Assembly (NCBI GenBank): GCA_026770585.1
Contig: MU646304.1
Coordinates: 1,005,989 to 1,017,032, forward strand
Length of the DNA stretch: 11,044 bases
Source: Baffinella frigidus
Taxonomy: Eukaryota > Cryptophyceae > Cryptomonadales > Baffinellaceae
Direction of reading: 5' to 3'
A program made the position numbers and the translations under genes. The notes beneath the pieces are model-generated. The model was not told the DNA's origin and did not search any database. It saw only the letters and a list, made by a program, of their open reading frames with translations. Below are positions 1-6,150 of this stretch, piece by piece; position 1 is the stretch's first letter, and each line of letters begins with the position of its first letter.

Positions 1-1
1 C

Positions 2-93
2 AACGTCGGCTCGATCTTCCGCACCAGCGAGTGCGTGGGAGTCCGCGAAATCGTTCTTTGCGGGTACAGAGAGAGAGCGAGAGAGAGAGAGCA

Positions 94-124
<31 letters not shown>

Positions 125-151
125 GAGACCAAGAAACAGAGAGAAAGACAC

Positions 152-212
<61 letters not shown>

Positions 213-2319
213 GAGTTTCACTGAGCATAAGGTGTAGGGTGCAGGGTGTAGGGCAGGGCAGGGTGGCGGGCTCGAGATCGTGTTTGCCTCTTGACCGAAC
301 CCAGCGGTTTCTAGCTCTGCCCAAGTCAAATCTGGCTCGCCACAAATTTATTTTATTTGCACCTGTGTACCAGATTTCCTGCTTCAAATGTAAGGGATAG
401 ACATTTTTGAGATTAACTCCCTCTTACGTGTATTAAAATACCTGGTGTTGTGTACCAGAGATCCTTAAGGGTGCCGTCTTGCGAAATAGAAGCTTTTGTG
501 GGTTGTAATAAAGTGTGAGGGTACGATGCTCAGGAACACCGCTCGTCCGTTCGAAAGAAGCTCCGGTACACATTCTCGCGAGTTGACTGACAGAGTTGAG
601 GGCGGCACGCGCAGATACACAGCGACGCCGAGTGACGCGGGGACGGCCAAGGCAGCGATGGGGATGCACGAGCTTGTCTCGTGGCGCTGGGAACGCAGTG
701 TCGAAGACGCTGTCGCGACTGCGAAGAGCCAGGTGCGCAACCACGCCAGAATGATCGAGGGAAACCGACGCCTTATCCGCGCCAGATCTGGTGCGGTTGA
801 CTTAAGAATTCAAGGTAGTTCCTTTGAAAGTTGTCAAAAGTGGATGTTTCGAGCCCTCTGGCGTGGAACGTAGCGGGGATTTCACCGGGGCGAGCTTTTT
901 ATTTAAATAGTCTTCACCCGTAATGAATTGGAACCGTTCGCCTAGTTTAGGAAGGATAGGAAGGCTCCAATTCCCTATGGGGGAGCGTATTGAAAATAAG
1001 CCGTGATGGGGATGCACAAGCTAGTCGCGTGGCGCTGGGAACGCAGTGTCGAAGACGCTGTCGCCACTGCGAAGGGCCAGGTGGGCAAAGTCCAGCTCTG
1101 CCTGAGTCGGGTCGGCTGGTTGTTTTCTCGCAAAAGTCGACGGATTTGTACCGTGAACCAGGTACACCCCTTAGCAGCTGCGAAGAGCCAGGTGGGGAAA
1201 GTGGACACAGCGGCCAAAGTGGACGGAGTGGCGGGGGTTGGGTTCAGGCGTGGGGCGGCGATTGTTTCTGCTGCCTAGCCCCTCCTCGGCAGTGTGTTTT
1301 AGACGGCTGTGTTCCGCGCTGTGAGTTCGAGGGGGGGGTGGGGGCAGGCCGGCCCCTACCACCTAACCCCTAACCCCCAACCCCAAACCCCACATGGCTT
1401 GACAGTAGTAGCGCTGGAGAAAACCCCTCCACCTTTACCTTGACCCCTAACCCCTAACCCCAAACCCGTCACCTGTAAACCCTAAACCCTAAAACCTAAA
1501 ACCTAAAACCGCACAGGGCTTGACGGTCATAGCGCTGGAGACAACTCGAAGGGTGCCCGGAGGCTGAACCTAACCCCTGACTCCTACCTTTAATCCCCGG
1601 GTTTTTTTTCCTCCCCACAGGGCTTGACGGTAGTAGCGCTGGAGACGGTTGAAGGGTGTCCGGAGGCGCACAGCTATGCGTTCCCGCGGGGAGGGGTGGC
1701 GTTGGTCCTCGGGAACGAGCGCCACGGCATCTCCCCTGCGCTCATCAAGGTGCCGACGCCCCTACACCCTACACCCTACACCCGACACCCTACACCCTAC
1801 ACCCTCAACCCTCAGCCTGCCCTGATCAAGGTGTCTGCCCGGATCTCCCTGATAGGAGCACTCAACACACCACACAGCGGACAAAGAAGGGTTTTCGTGA
1901 AGCCCGCCGCGCCCAGCGATAGTGGGTGTGGGTGTGCGGGTGTGAGTGAGAGAGAGCCGGGGTAGCGTTGGTACTTGGTAACGAACGCCACATGATCTCA
2001 CCTGCTCTGCTCAAGGGCCCTGCGTCCCGCGCGTCCCACGCCGGTTGAATGATTCCTGGTTGTTGTGTTCGAGACAATGTGACGGCCCGCGGACGGCCCG
2101 CGGGTGAGGGAGAGGGAGAGAGGGAGAGGGGATCCGTTTCGAGGCCCGGACGCACGCGTCAGCGCTGCACCCCACGCCATGAACCCCACACCCAAAACGC
2201 AGTTGTGCGACGCGGTGGTGCAGCTGCCGTGTCGCGGGGTGAAGAATAGCCTCAACGTCGGAACAGCCTTCGGCATCACCGCCTACGAGATCCTCCGACA
2301 GTGGGAGACGTCTCAGTGA
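2..2319 (+). CDS. SpoU/TrmH-family RNA 2'-O-ribose methyltransferase, C-terminal part, four exons (5' end outside window)
   Basis: Exons 2-63, 612-732, 1621-1749 and 2203-2319 join in phase to 142 residues plus TGA. All three introns are GT-AG; the first splits a Gly codon (GG|A) and the others are phase 0. SpoU motif 1 is at residues 1-8 (NVGSIFRT), motif 2 at about 88-99 (ALVLGNERHGIS), and motif 3 at about 112-129 (P..G..NSLNVGTAFGI). This family folds as an alpha/beta knot that binds S-adenosylmethionine and methylates the 2'-OH of a ribose in tRNA or rRNA, normally as a dimer. The substrate cannot be told from this fragment, nor whether it acts in nucleus, cytosol or organelle, because the N-terminus is missing. 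The catalytic segment looks intact. Its introns are unusually full of partial copies of its own exons, listed separately. The family call is firm; the exon borders are inferred from splice signals and motif continuity. Confidence 0.88.
66..211. repeat. GA-rich microsatellite in intron 1
   Basis: Nearly pure purine tract, mostly (GA)n with interspersed AAG/CAG, starting a few bases after the intron 1 donor at 64. It opens all purine-strand frames and gives long Arg/Glu reading frames that are not genes. It is followed at about 230-265 by short GGGTGTAG-type units related to the telomere-like repeats. Confidence 0.9.
212..611. other. Rest of intron 1, with a fragment of the dispersed CTAGCTCTGCC repeat
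   Basis: No coding exon is recognised here. At 312-330 the sequence TCTAGCTCTGCCCAAGTC matches, with changes, a short dispersed motif that also occurs at 1092-1110, 6127-6148, 6199-6223, 8461-8482 and 8586-8602. The acceptor CAG ends at 611. Confidence 0.5.
1003..1080 (+). pseudogene. 5'-truncated duplicate of methyltransferase exon 2
   Basis: About 78 bp aligns without gaps to the last 78 bp of exon 2 (655-732) with roughly six substitutions. The reading frame stays open (GMHKLVAWRWERSVEDAV...) and the donor after the final CAG is kept (CAG|GTGGGC). The first ~40 bp of exon 2 and its acceptor are missing, so it cannot directly replace exon 2. It lies in intron 2, downstream of the real exon. 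It is either a dead fragment or part of an alternative exon with another acceptor. Confidence 0.8.
1175..1203 (+). pseudogene. Second fragment of the exon 2 donor junction
   Basis: About 29 bp, including GCGAAGAGCCAG|GTGGGG, repeats the exon-intron junction of the duplicate at 1003-1080 (GCGAAGGGCCAG|GTGGGC) and continues a few bases into the intron (AAAGTGGA against AAAGTCCA). It keeps the end of the exon plus the donor, and nothing further upstream. Confidence 0.65.
1360..1510. repeat. CCCTAA/CCCTAAA telomere-like tract in intron 2
   Basis: Degenerate C-rich units (CCCTAAC, CCCCAAAC, CCCTAAA) flank and separate the exon 3 fragments. They are the complement of the G-rich TTTAGGG tracts elsewhere in the window. 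Confidence 0.8.
1391..1420 (+). pseudogene. Fragment of the exon 3 acceptor junction (copy 1)
   Basis: About 30 bp matches the exon 3 start (GGCTTGACAGTAGTAGCG), with the acceptor CACAG changed to CACAT and therefore not usable. Homology stops after CTGGAGA and telomere-like sequence follows. Confidence 0.75.
1511..1565 (+). pseudogene. Fragment of the exon 3 acceptor junction (copy 2)
   Basis: About 53 bp matches the start of exon 3 through CCGGAGGC and keeps an intact CACAG acceptor. Relative to 1616-1670 it has a one-base insertion in the segment after CTGGAGAC, which would shift the frame if it were spliced in. It lies 104 bp upstream of the real exon 3 start. Confidence 0.8.
1750..1812. 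repeat. CACCCTA minisatellite at the start of intron 3
   Basis: Seven-base units CACCCTA, with CCGACAC and CCTCAAC variants, begin about 10 bp after the exon 3 donor at 1750. The complement, TAGGGTG, is the same variant as the array at 5655-5755. Confidence 0.85.
1815..1834 (+). pseudogene. Fragment of the exon 3 donor junction
   Basis: CCTGCCCTGATCAAG|GTGTC repeats the end of exon 3 and its donor (CCTGCGCTCATCAAG|GTGCC at 1735-1754). Only the last five codons and the first intron bases are present. The match is short, so confidence is moderate, but the same pattern recurs in this gene. Confidence 0.55.
1959..2015 (+). pseudogene. Diverged copy of the 3' half of exon 3 (SpoU motif 2)
   Basis: Reads G-V-A-L-V-L-G-N-E-R-H-M-I-S-P-A-L-L-K against GVALVLGNERHGISPALIK in the real exon. 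Most base changes fall at third positions and are silent; two residues change (the Gly after His to Met, and the last Ile to Leu). No GT follows the final AAG, so it has no obvious donor. The silent pattern suggests it diverged while still coding, for example in a paralogue or an alternative exon, before becoming a fragment. Confidence 0.7.
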
Positions 2320-2370
2320 TGACCTGGTCTAGTTCGACTGTACTCAGGGTACATGAAGACTGTTATAGGT

Positions 2371-2484
2371 TCGCACGTGAGTAAAGGTTTCATCGAGAAC
2401 AGTCTCAACGTCGGAACAGCCTTCGGCATCACCGCCTACGAAATCCTCCAAAAGTGGGAGACGCCTCAAGACCCCTTGAAGTAA
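2371..2484 (+). pseudogene. Duplicate methyltransferase terminal exon (candidate alternative last exon)
   Basis: From 2398 the sequence matches the end of exon 4 (2245-2313) with about six changes, most of them silent. It reads NSLNVGTAFGITAYEILQ, then KWETPQDPLK and TAA at 2482-2484. Upstream in the same frame it reads SHVSKGFIE instead of LPCRGVK, so the part before NSLNV differs from exon 4 but is still plausible for a SpoU motif 3. The frame is open back to 2323. I do not see a clear acceptor. It could be an unused duplicate or a mutually exclusive last exon with another C-terminus. Confidence 0.6.
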
Positions 2485-2549
2485 ACGTTTGTGTCAGGAC
2501 CTGGTCTAGATCGACTGCACTCGGGGGAGACCTTGTTCGGGTGGGGGAC

Positions 2550-2634
2550 AGGTTAGCGCGTGAGTAAAGGTTTCATCGAGACCTGCCTCGACGTCGGCGG
2601 CTAACGAAATTCTGCGCCACTGGGATCCCTCTAA
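2550..2634 (+). pseudogene. Degraded third copy of the terminal exon
   Basis: Keeps AGTAAAGGTTTCATCGAG and the equivalents of SLNVG (CTCGACGTCGGCG). It has lost about 20 bp (the TAFGIT region), is frameshifted, and keeps a weak copy of the A-Y-E-I-L-x-x-W stretch. The MITE at 2635 lies directly next to it. Confidence 0.65.
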
Positions 2635-2751
2635 CAGGGGTACCTCGCTCATAAGAAACCGCCTCCCCCTAGGAACCTACAGTAGGACTAGGCCTAGGGC
2701 CCTATGGTTGTTCTAGGGGGGGTGCTGTTTCTTATGAGCGAGGTACCCCTG
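2635..2751. mobile_element. MITE family A, complete copy 1
   Basis: 117-bp element with terminal inverted repeats. The outer 25 bp of both ends match exactly (starting CAGGGGTACCTCGCTC), followed by about 15 bp of imperfect match. It is flanked by TAA on both sides (2632-2634 and 2752-2754), a likely target-site duplication, and contains a TAGGGCCCTA palindrome at 2695-2704. It has no coding capacity. The ends and the TA/TAA target fit a non-autonomous DNA transposon of Tc1/mariner or PIF/Harbinger type; I cannot choose between them. Confidence 0.85.
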
Positions 2752-2754
2752 TAA

Positions 2755-3326
2755 CACCCGAGCGTCCTTTAAGTGCGCTCTCGATGCGGCTCGACACGCG
2801 AGTCGGTTCCTCCCAAGTTGGACATGCAAATACATCCCGAGACCGATCAAGGAGACTCGCACGACTCGTGACTGAACTGGACAGATTATGTACCAGGATG
2901 GTAACTGAACCGGACAGGCTTTGCACGAGGAAACGCCGGGATAATTTGCGCGTCGAGGGCCTCTTTGCGTAAGCCTCACCAGAATTTCGAGCCTCACTAT
3001 GCTGGCGCCTCACCAAAAGGGCCGCACGCACCACCGCCCTCGCGTCCGTGCATAGAGTTCACTCACCATCTCGCGCCGTATCACACCCGCGCGCCCACCC
3101 ACTTGTGTAAAGTCACTCCGACTACTCCTAGGGGGGGGTTATCCCAAGAACCCCCCTTCACCGAGAGGAGGGCGCCCCACCTCGGGGCACCCGTCTGCGT
3201 CCCACCTCTACATCATCAACAGTCCGTACCTAAACCTTAACCTATTCCTAAATCTTAACCAGTCCGTACTTGTCGCGGTGCCACCCAGAGCCCTCGGCAT
3301 GAGGGCTTAGCACCCGCGGGTCATTA
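2755..3326. other. No confirmed gene; weak open frame with a 33-bp tandem repeat, plus hairpin DNA
   Basis: A plus-strand frame is open from 2784 to 2972. Inside it, 2868-2900 is repeated at 2901-2933, encoding VTELDRLCTRM then VTEPDRLCTRK. Most differences between the units are silent, which hints at coding history, but I recognise no family. Three spaced GCCTCAC copies lie at 2971-3015. A G-tract hairpin lies at 3133-3156, and short CCTAAACCTTAACC telomere-like units at 3229-3262. Confidence 0.35.
3133..3156. repeat. Perfect 8-bp G/C hairpin
   Basis: GGGGGGTT and AACCCCCC pair perfectly around an 8-base loop (ATCCCAAG). It could be a fragment of a hairpin element or simply a local inverted repeat. 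Confidence 0.6.
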
Positions 3327-3421
3327 CAGGGGTACCTCGCTCAGAAGAAACCACCTCCTCCTACGGCCCTACAGTAGGGATATCCCCAGGGCTCTAGAAT
3401 GGTCCTGAGGGGTGGGGGGGG
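3327..3421. mobile_element. MITE family A, copy 2, right end lost
   Basis: The left end CAGGGGTACCTCGCTCAGAA, preceded by TA (3325-3326), matches copy 1. The middle keeps CTACAGTAGG and a G-run, but the right terminal repeat is replaced by unrelated sequence after about 3421. Confidence 0.8.
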
Positions 3422-3480
3422 GTTCACGCCCTCTTCTTTCCCCCGTGCGCGGCTGCTGATCAGTGGAGCGCCGAGGCACG

Positions 3481-3527
3481 GCTCCAACTTTTCCAATGGC
3501 GCAGCGCCGCGCGGGGGGCAGGAGCTC
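3481..3527 (-). pseudogene. Partial copy of the end of the minus-strand exon at 3591-3683
   Basis: 47 bp matches 3571-3617 at an offset of exactly 90 bp (shared core CCAATGGC.CAGCG.CGCGC, then GGCAGGAGCTC). Read on the minus strand it repeats E-L-L-P-P-A-R-R, but the stop TGA is TGC here, so the frame would run on. Confidence 0.65.
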
Positions 3528-3590
3528 TCATCGGCGCGCGGGGGGGAGCAGGGCAGCGTCAATGCATGTAGCTCCAATGGCTCCAATGGC

Positions 3591-3683
3591 TCAGCGGCGC
3601 GCAGGAGGCAGGAGCTCAGCGAGGCGGAGTTCCCCGGGGGCGGCCTCGTCCTCCGCGTGCGCCTTCAGGTACAGCTCCGCCAA
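3591..3683 (-). CDS. Probable terminal exon, unknown protein
   Basis: On the minus strand a pyrimidine- and A-rich stretch ending in AACAAAACAG is followed by 30 codons and TGA. The residues begin LAELYLKAHAEDEAAPGE and end in LPPARR. The acidic, Ala-rich helix-like composition and GC-rich codons contrast with the AT-rich, CCCTAAA-containing sequence upstream of the acceptor, which looks like intron. A partial copy of the exon end lies 90 bp further on. No family is recognised, and the upstream exons would lie at higher coordinates. It could be a chance open frame. Confidence 0.4.
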   Translation of the reverse strand: MAELYLKAHAEDEAAPGELRLAELLPPARR

Positions 3684-3835
3684 CTGTTTTGTTGTTGAGG
3701 GTTTAGGGTCTGTGTTTTCGTTTTTTGTGAGGTTTTTTTTTTCAGGGTCTAGGTTGGTGTGTGGGGAGGTGGGGGGGGGTGAGGCGGTGAGAGGAGCAGG
3801 CTCAGCCGTGCCTGCGCGGTTATCCCTCACGTGAC
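3684..3835. other. Likely intron of the minus-strand gene
   Basis: T-rich and G-rich plus strand (A/C-rich minus strand) with two TTTAGGG-like units and homopolymer runs. No coding signal is seen. Confidence 0.35.
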
Positions 3836-3900
3836 CATAGGGCGAATATTCGCCCGAGGCAGGTCATAGGGCCCTACCGTAGGGCGTATGCGCCTACTGG
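3836..3900. repeat. Cluster of palindromes
   Basis: A perfect 16-bp palindrome GGGCGAATATTCGCCC lies at 3840-3855. TAGGGCCCTA at 3867-3876 is the same palindrome found in the centre of MITE A copies 1 and 3, and a near-palindrome TAGGGCGTATGCGCCTA follows. This may be the remnant of a hairpin element. Confidence 0.5.
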
Positions 3901-3912
3901 GCACTTGAGGGA

Positions 3913-4027
3913 TAGGGGTTGCTCGAAGTTAAAAAAGGACACGCACCGCCCCTAGAGTGGTCATATGTTCCTAGGACCAGCCTTACTGTAAGACCCTCAC
4001 GCGGTGCGTGTCCTGGGATTCGAGTGA
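3913..4027. mobile_element. MITE family B, degenerate copy
   Basis: Inverted arms contain GGACACGCACCG (3937-3948) and its exact complement (4002-4013). Outside these, GCTCGAAG on the left pairs imperfectly with ATTCGAGT on the right. The arms match the element at 4884-5001, so both belong to one family. No open frame is needed to explain it. Confidence 0.6.
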
Positions 4028-4329
4028 TGTATGTACGGGTGCTGGTGGGAGAGTACGGTGTGGACGGGTGTATGGCAGGAAGAAGCACCGCGCGTGAGGC
4101 GGATGACGACTCGAGCCGTTTGCACAAACTCGGGGGCTACAAGGCTCAGGGCCGGAGGACGAGGGGGGGGCGAGGGGATTCTGTGTTTCCTTGTTACACA
4201 AACGGTGGGGTAACGAGGGGGCGGGGAGTGACCGGTGCCTGCGCGACCCCCTGCTCTCCAGCCGCCATCGCTTTCAATGTCCACGTCTCTCCCGTCACCG
4301 CCTGCGGGGGGTGCGGTCCGGGGCTTGAG
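4028..4329. other. No confirmed gene; possible unrecognised exons
   Basis: A plus-strand frame is open across this stretch, with a charged segment near 4096-4160 (EADDDSSRLHKLGGYKAQ) and a second GC-rich stretch at about 4261-4330 after CTCTCCAG. Neither has convincing splice pairs or a recognisable family. Confidence 0.25.
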
Positions 4330-4745
4330 GGTTGAGGAATGAGGGTTAAGGGTTAAGGTTTAAGGGTTAGGGTTGAGGGTTTGGGGTGTTGGGTTTGGGG
4401 TTTGGGGTTCGGAGTTTGGGGTTGGGGGTTGGGGGTTGGGGGTTTGGGGTTTGGGGTTTGGGGTTTGAGGTCAGGGGTGTGGAGTTTAGGGTTTAGGGTT
4501 TAGGGTTTAGGGTTTAGGGTTTAGGGTTTAGGGTTCAGGGTTTAAGGTTTAGGGTTTGGGGTTTAGGGTTTAGGGTTTAGGGTTTAGGGTGTTCAAGGTT
4601 CAGGGTTTAGGGTCTATGGTTCAGGGTTCAGGGTTCAGGGTTTAGGGTTTTAGGTTTTGGGTTGAGGGTTGAGGGTTGAGGGGTTAGGGTTTGGGGTTCA
4701 GGGTTTGGGGTTTAGGGTTTAGGGTGTAGGGTTGAGGGTTGAGGT
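4330..4745. repeat. Interstitial telomere-like tract, G-rich on + strand
   Basis: About 415 bp of heptamers based on TTTAGGG. There are seven perfect units at about 4485-4533, surrounded by variants TTGAGGG, TTTGGGG, TTCAGGG and TGTAGGG. Unique sequence on both sides and the degeneracy show that this is internal and old, not a chromosome end. Confidence 0.95.
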
Positions 4746-4883
4746 TAAAGGGGTTTCGACTACGGCACGTTTCTTTGGTAACGTCCCCGCCCTCATCGTA
4801 TGGCGCCGTGTGTGGTAGGGGCGCGTGATGTACGTTATGATATGGTTGGAGGCAAGGTACTCATCACTAGCTCCAATGCAGTA

Positions 4884-5001
4884 CAGGGGTGACTCGCGAA
4901 TAAGGACACGCACCGTCCCGAGGGTGGTTCCATGCTCCAAGACGTATCCCCACCTTAGGACTCTAGTGTGGTGCGTTTCGTTGTGCGTGAGTGACCCCTT
5001 T
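4884..5001. mobile_element. MITE family B, copy with both ends
   Basis: The left end CAGGGGTGACTCGCGAATAA, preceded by TA, continues into GGACACGCACC. The right end, read in reverse complement, is AAAGGGGTCACTCACGCA and reaches CGCACCACAC. The arms match imperfectly over about 45 bp. The CAGGGGT end resembles family A, so the same transposase may have moved both. No coding capacity. Confidence 0.7.
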
Positions 5002-5005
5002 GAAA

Positions 5006-5115
5006 CACACACCAAGAGCAACTGAGGTGCGTGATAACCTGCGCGAGGCGGAGCCTGCGCTCGAATGCAGTACCACACACACCAACTGCAAACGAGGTGC
5101 TCGCGTATCCCGCGC
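5006..5115. repeat. Diverged 70-bp tandem repeat
   Basis: ACACACCAA followed by G/A-rich sequence, GAGGTGC and a CC.GCGCGA core occurs at 5006-5045 and again at 5076-5115, about two-thirds identical. The first copy contains, on the minus strand, a donor-junction fragment of the exon at 5181-5266. Confidence 0.5.
5039..5057 (-). pseudogene. Fragment of the donor junction of the minus-strand exon at 5181-5266
   Basis: On the minus strand GGCTCCGCCTCGCGCAG|GT repeats the end of the upstream exon (GGCCTCCGCCTCATTCAG|GT), encoding L-R-L-A-Q against L-R-L-I-Q and keeping the donor. It lies downstream of the real exon in the direction of transcription, as in the methyltransferase gene. Confidence 0.5.
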
Positions 5116-5180
5116 GATGGGGGGGCGCGTCGTGCATTGGTCCAGCACCACAGCTGTACGGCTGAGGCGCAGGGTGTGAC

Positions 5181-5266
5181 CTGAATGAGGCGGAGGCCCT
5201 GCAGCATGTCCGCGTGTGCGTCACACCCGTTGGCCGCCCGCGTCCGAAGCTCTTGGACCACTTTCC
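5181..5266 (-). CDS. Probable internal exon, unknown protein
   Basis: On the minus strand an intron-like run of CCCTAAA units ends in ACCAG, followed by 86 bp (2 bases plus 28 codons) and a donor CAG|GTCACA. The residues run from KVVQELRTRAANGCDA to MLQGLRLIQ. Codon use is GC-rich and the frame is helix-like. I do not recognise a family. The exon at 3591-3683 lies downstream on the same strand and might belong to the same gene, but about 1.5 kb of repeats separates them and this is unproven. Confidence 0.45.
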
Positions 5267-5345
5267 CTGGTTTAGGGTTTAGGGATTAAGGATTAGGGTT
5301 GAGGGTTGAGGGTTGAGGGTTGAGGGTTTGGGGTTTGGGGTTGAG
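5267..5345. repeat. Telomere-like tract (TTTAGGG/TTGAGGG)
   Basis: TTTAGGG, TTAAGG and repeated TTGAGGG units follow the exon directly. In the minus-strand gene this would be the intron upstream of the acceptor. Confidence 0.85.
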
Positions 5346-5353
5346 GGTTTACC

Positions 5354-5546
5354 GAAGCTCCGCCGCACCGCCTTCCACTCAGAAACCTGCAAGTTTTGGG
5401 GTTTAGGGTTTAGGGTTTGGGGGGTTGGGGGTTTTAGGGGACGCGTCGCACTGTGACTTCGCGCCCTACCCCTGCCCGCCCAGAGACCACTTCCTGCTCA
5501 AATTCTGAAGCTCCGCCGCACTCGAAACATTGCTCGGAAACCTGCA
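5354..5546. repeat. Pair of related ~38-bp segments around a telomere-like patch
   Basis: GAAGCTCCGCCGCAC at 5354 recurs at 5507, and both copies end with AAACCTGCA before GTTTTTGG-type sequence. On the minus strand both begin after an acceptor-like TGCAG. The first also ends at a donor-like CTTCG|GTAAAC. They may be another pair of exon fragments, but I cannot fix a frame or product. Confidence 0.5.
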
Positions 5547-5557
5547 CGACGCGTTTT

Positions 5558-5755
5558 TGGATTTAGGGTTTAGGGTTCAGGGTTTGGGGTTTGGGGTTTG
5601 GGGTTTGGGGTTGGGGGATTGGGGGTCAGGGTTCAGGGTTCGGGGTTCAGGGTTCAGGGTGCAGGGTGCAGGGTGTAGGGTGTAGGGTGTAGGGTGTAGG
5701 ATGTAGGATGCAGGATGTAGGGTGTAGGGTGTAGGGTGTAGGGTTCAGGGTGTAC
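5558..5755. repeat. Telomere-like tract grading into a TGTAGGG minisatellite
   Basis: Degenerate TTTAGGG, TTTGGGG and TTCAGGG units pass into TGCAGGG and then TGTAGGG units at about 5655-5750. The same TGTAGGG variant, in the opposite orientation, fills the start of intron 3 of the methyltransferase gene. Confidence 0.9.
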
Positions 5756-6037
5756 GGTACTGTCACCCTCAGCCCGGCAAACTCGCTGCAGTGCAATCGT
5801 GCCGCCGGGAATGTGGCACAGAGATGAATCATCCTTGCACACAAAAACGTTTCGAGACTTCCCAATGGGGTGGTCTACTTAGGCCCCTGCGATCCTCAGA
5901 ACGTTCACCGAAACGCGTTCACGGTGAGGGAAACTCCCGTGAATGCAAAGCAGCACCGCGCGTTCGGGGGATGAGTGGGTCCCGGTTGTCTGCAGGTGCG
6001 CCGCATATCGAGCAAGGCCTACCTCTTCCTCAATAGT
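5756..6037. other. No confirmed gene
   Basis: Non-repetitive sequence between the minisatellite and the dispersed repeat. A minus-strand frame near 5765-5835 contains SLCHIPGGTIALQRVCRAEG, which looks protein-like, but there is no start, stop or splice support. No RNA gene or promoter element is seen. Confidence 0.3.
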
Positions 6038-6150
6038 GTTGACCGACTATTCTCAAGTTCAGGGTACAACTTGGTCAACTTTGGAGCGGGAAAGAGCCCG
6101 GGCTTGCCAAATCTCTTGGAGCAAATAGACTGAGGCAGAGCTAGAAGGCA
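6038..6150 (-). repeat. Dispersed ~115-bp repeat, left copy
   Basis: Runs from GACCGACTATTCTCAAGTT, through TCAACTTTGGAGCGGGAAAG, to AATAGACTGAGGCAGAGCTAG. The reverse complement of 8459-8580 aligns along its whole length, with one internal gap and many substitutions. It overlaps the last ~30 codons and the stop of the minus-strand gene. Confidence 0.8.

Larger units (their letters stand above)
2321..2674 (+). repeat. ~177-bp tandem duplication downstream of the methyltransferase stop
   Basis: GACCTGGTCTAG recurs at 2321 and 2498, 177 bp apart. CGTGAGTAAAGGTTTCATCG recurs at about 2375 and 2558. Each unit carries 3' flank plus a copy of the end of exon 4. The second unit is degraded and runs into the MITE at 2635. 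Confidence 0.75.

Noticed and set aside
31-400. Arg/Glu-rich open frames
   Set aside because: They result from the GA microsatellite, which has no stops in these frames. The real exon here ends at 63.
1360-1812. CRISPR array
   Set aside because: The repeats are short, variable and directly adjacent, with no regular unique spacers, in a gene with introns.
2045-2075. tRNA-like T-arm near GTTCGAGAC
   Set aside because: No matching acceptor, D or anticodon stems could be found around it; other GTTCGA sites also fail.
2377-2397. A 21-base mini-intron (GTGAGT to GAG) before the duplicate last exon
   Set aside because: The signals fit by eye, but the other introns here are hundreds of bases long and the segment reads through in frame as VSKGFIE. 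Not supported without RNA.
3919-4335. Plus-strand 138-codon frame
   Set aside because: It begins inside MITE B and has no recognisable domain or convincing start. Parts may be exons, but this cannot be shown.
4330-4745. A true telomere
   Set aside because: The array is degenerate, has unique sequence on both sides, and occurs several times in both orientations.
4719-5261. Continuous 180-codon minus-strand frame
   Set aside because: Only its first 28 codons look coding and end at a good donor. The rest crosses MITE B and telomere-like repeats.
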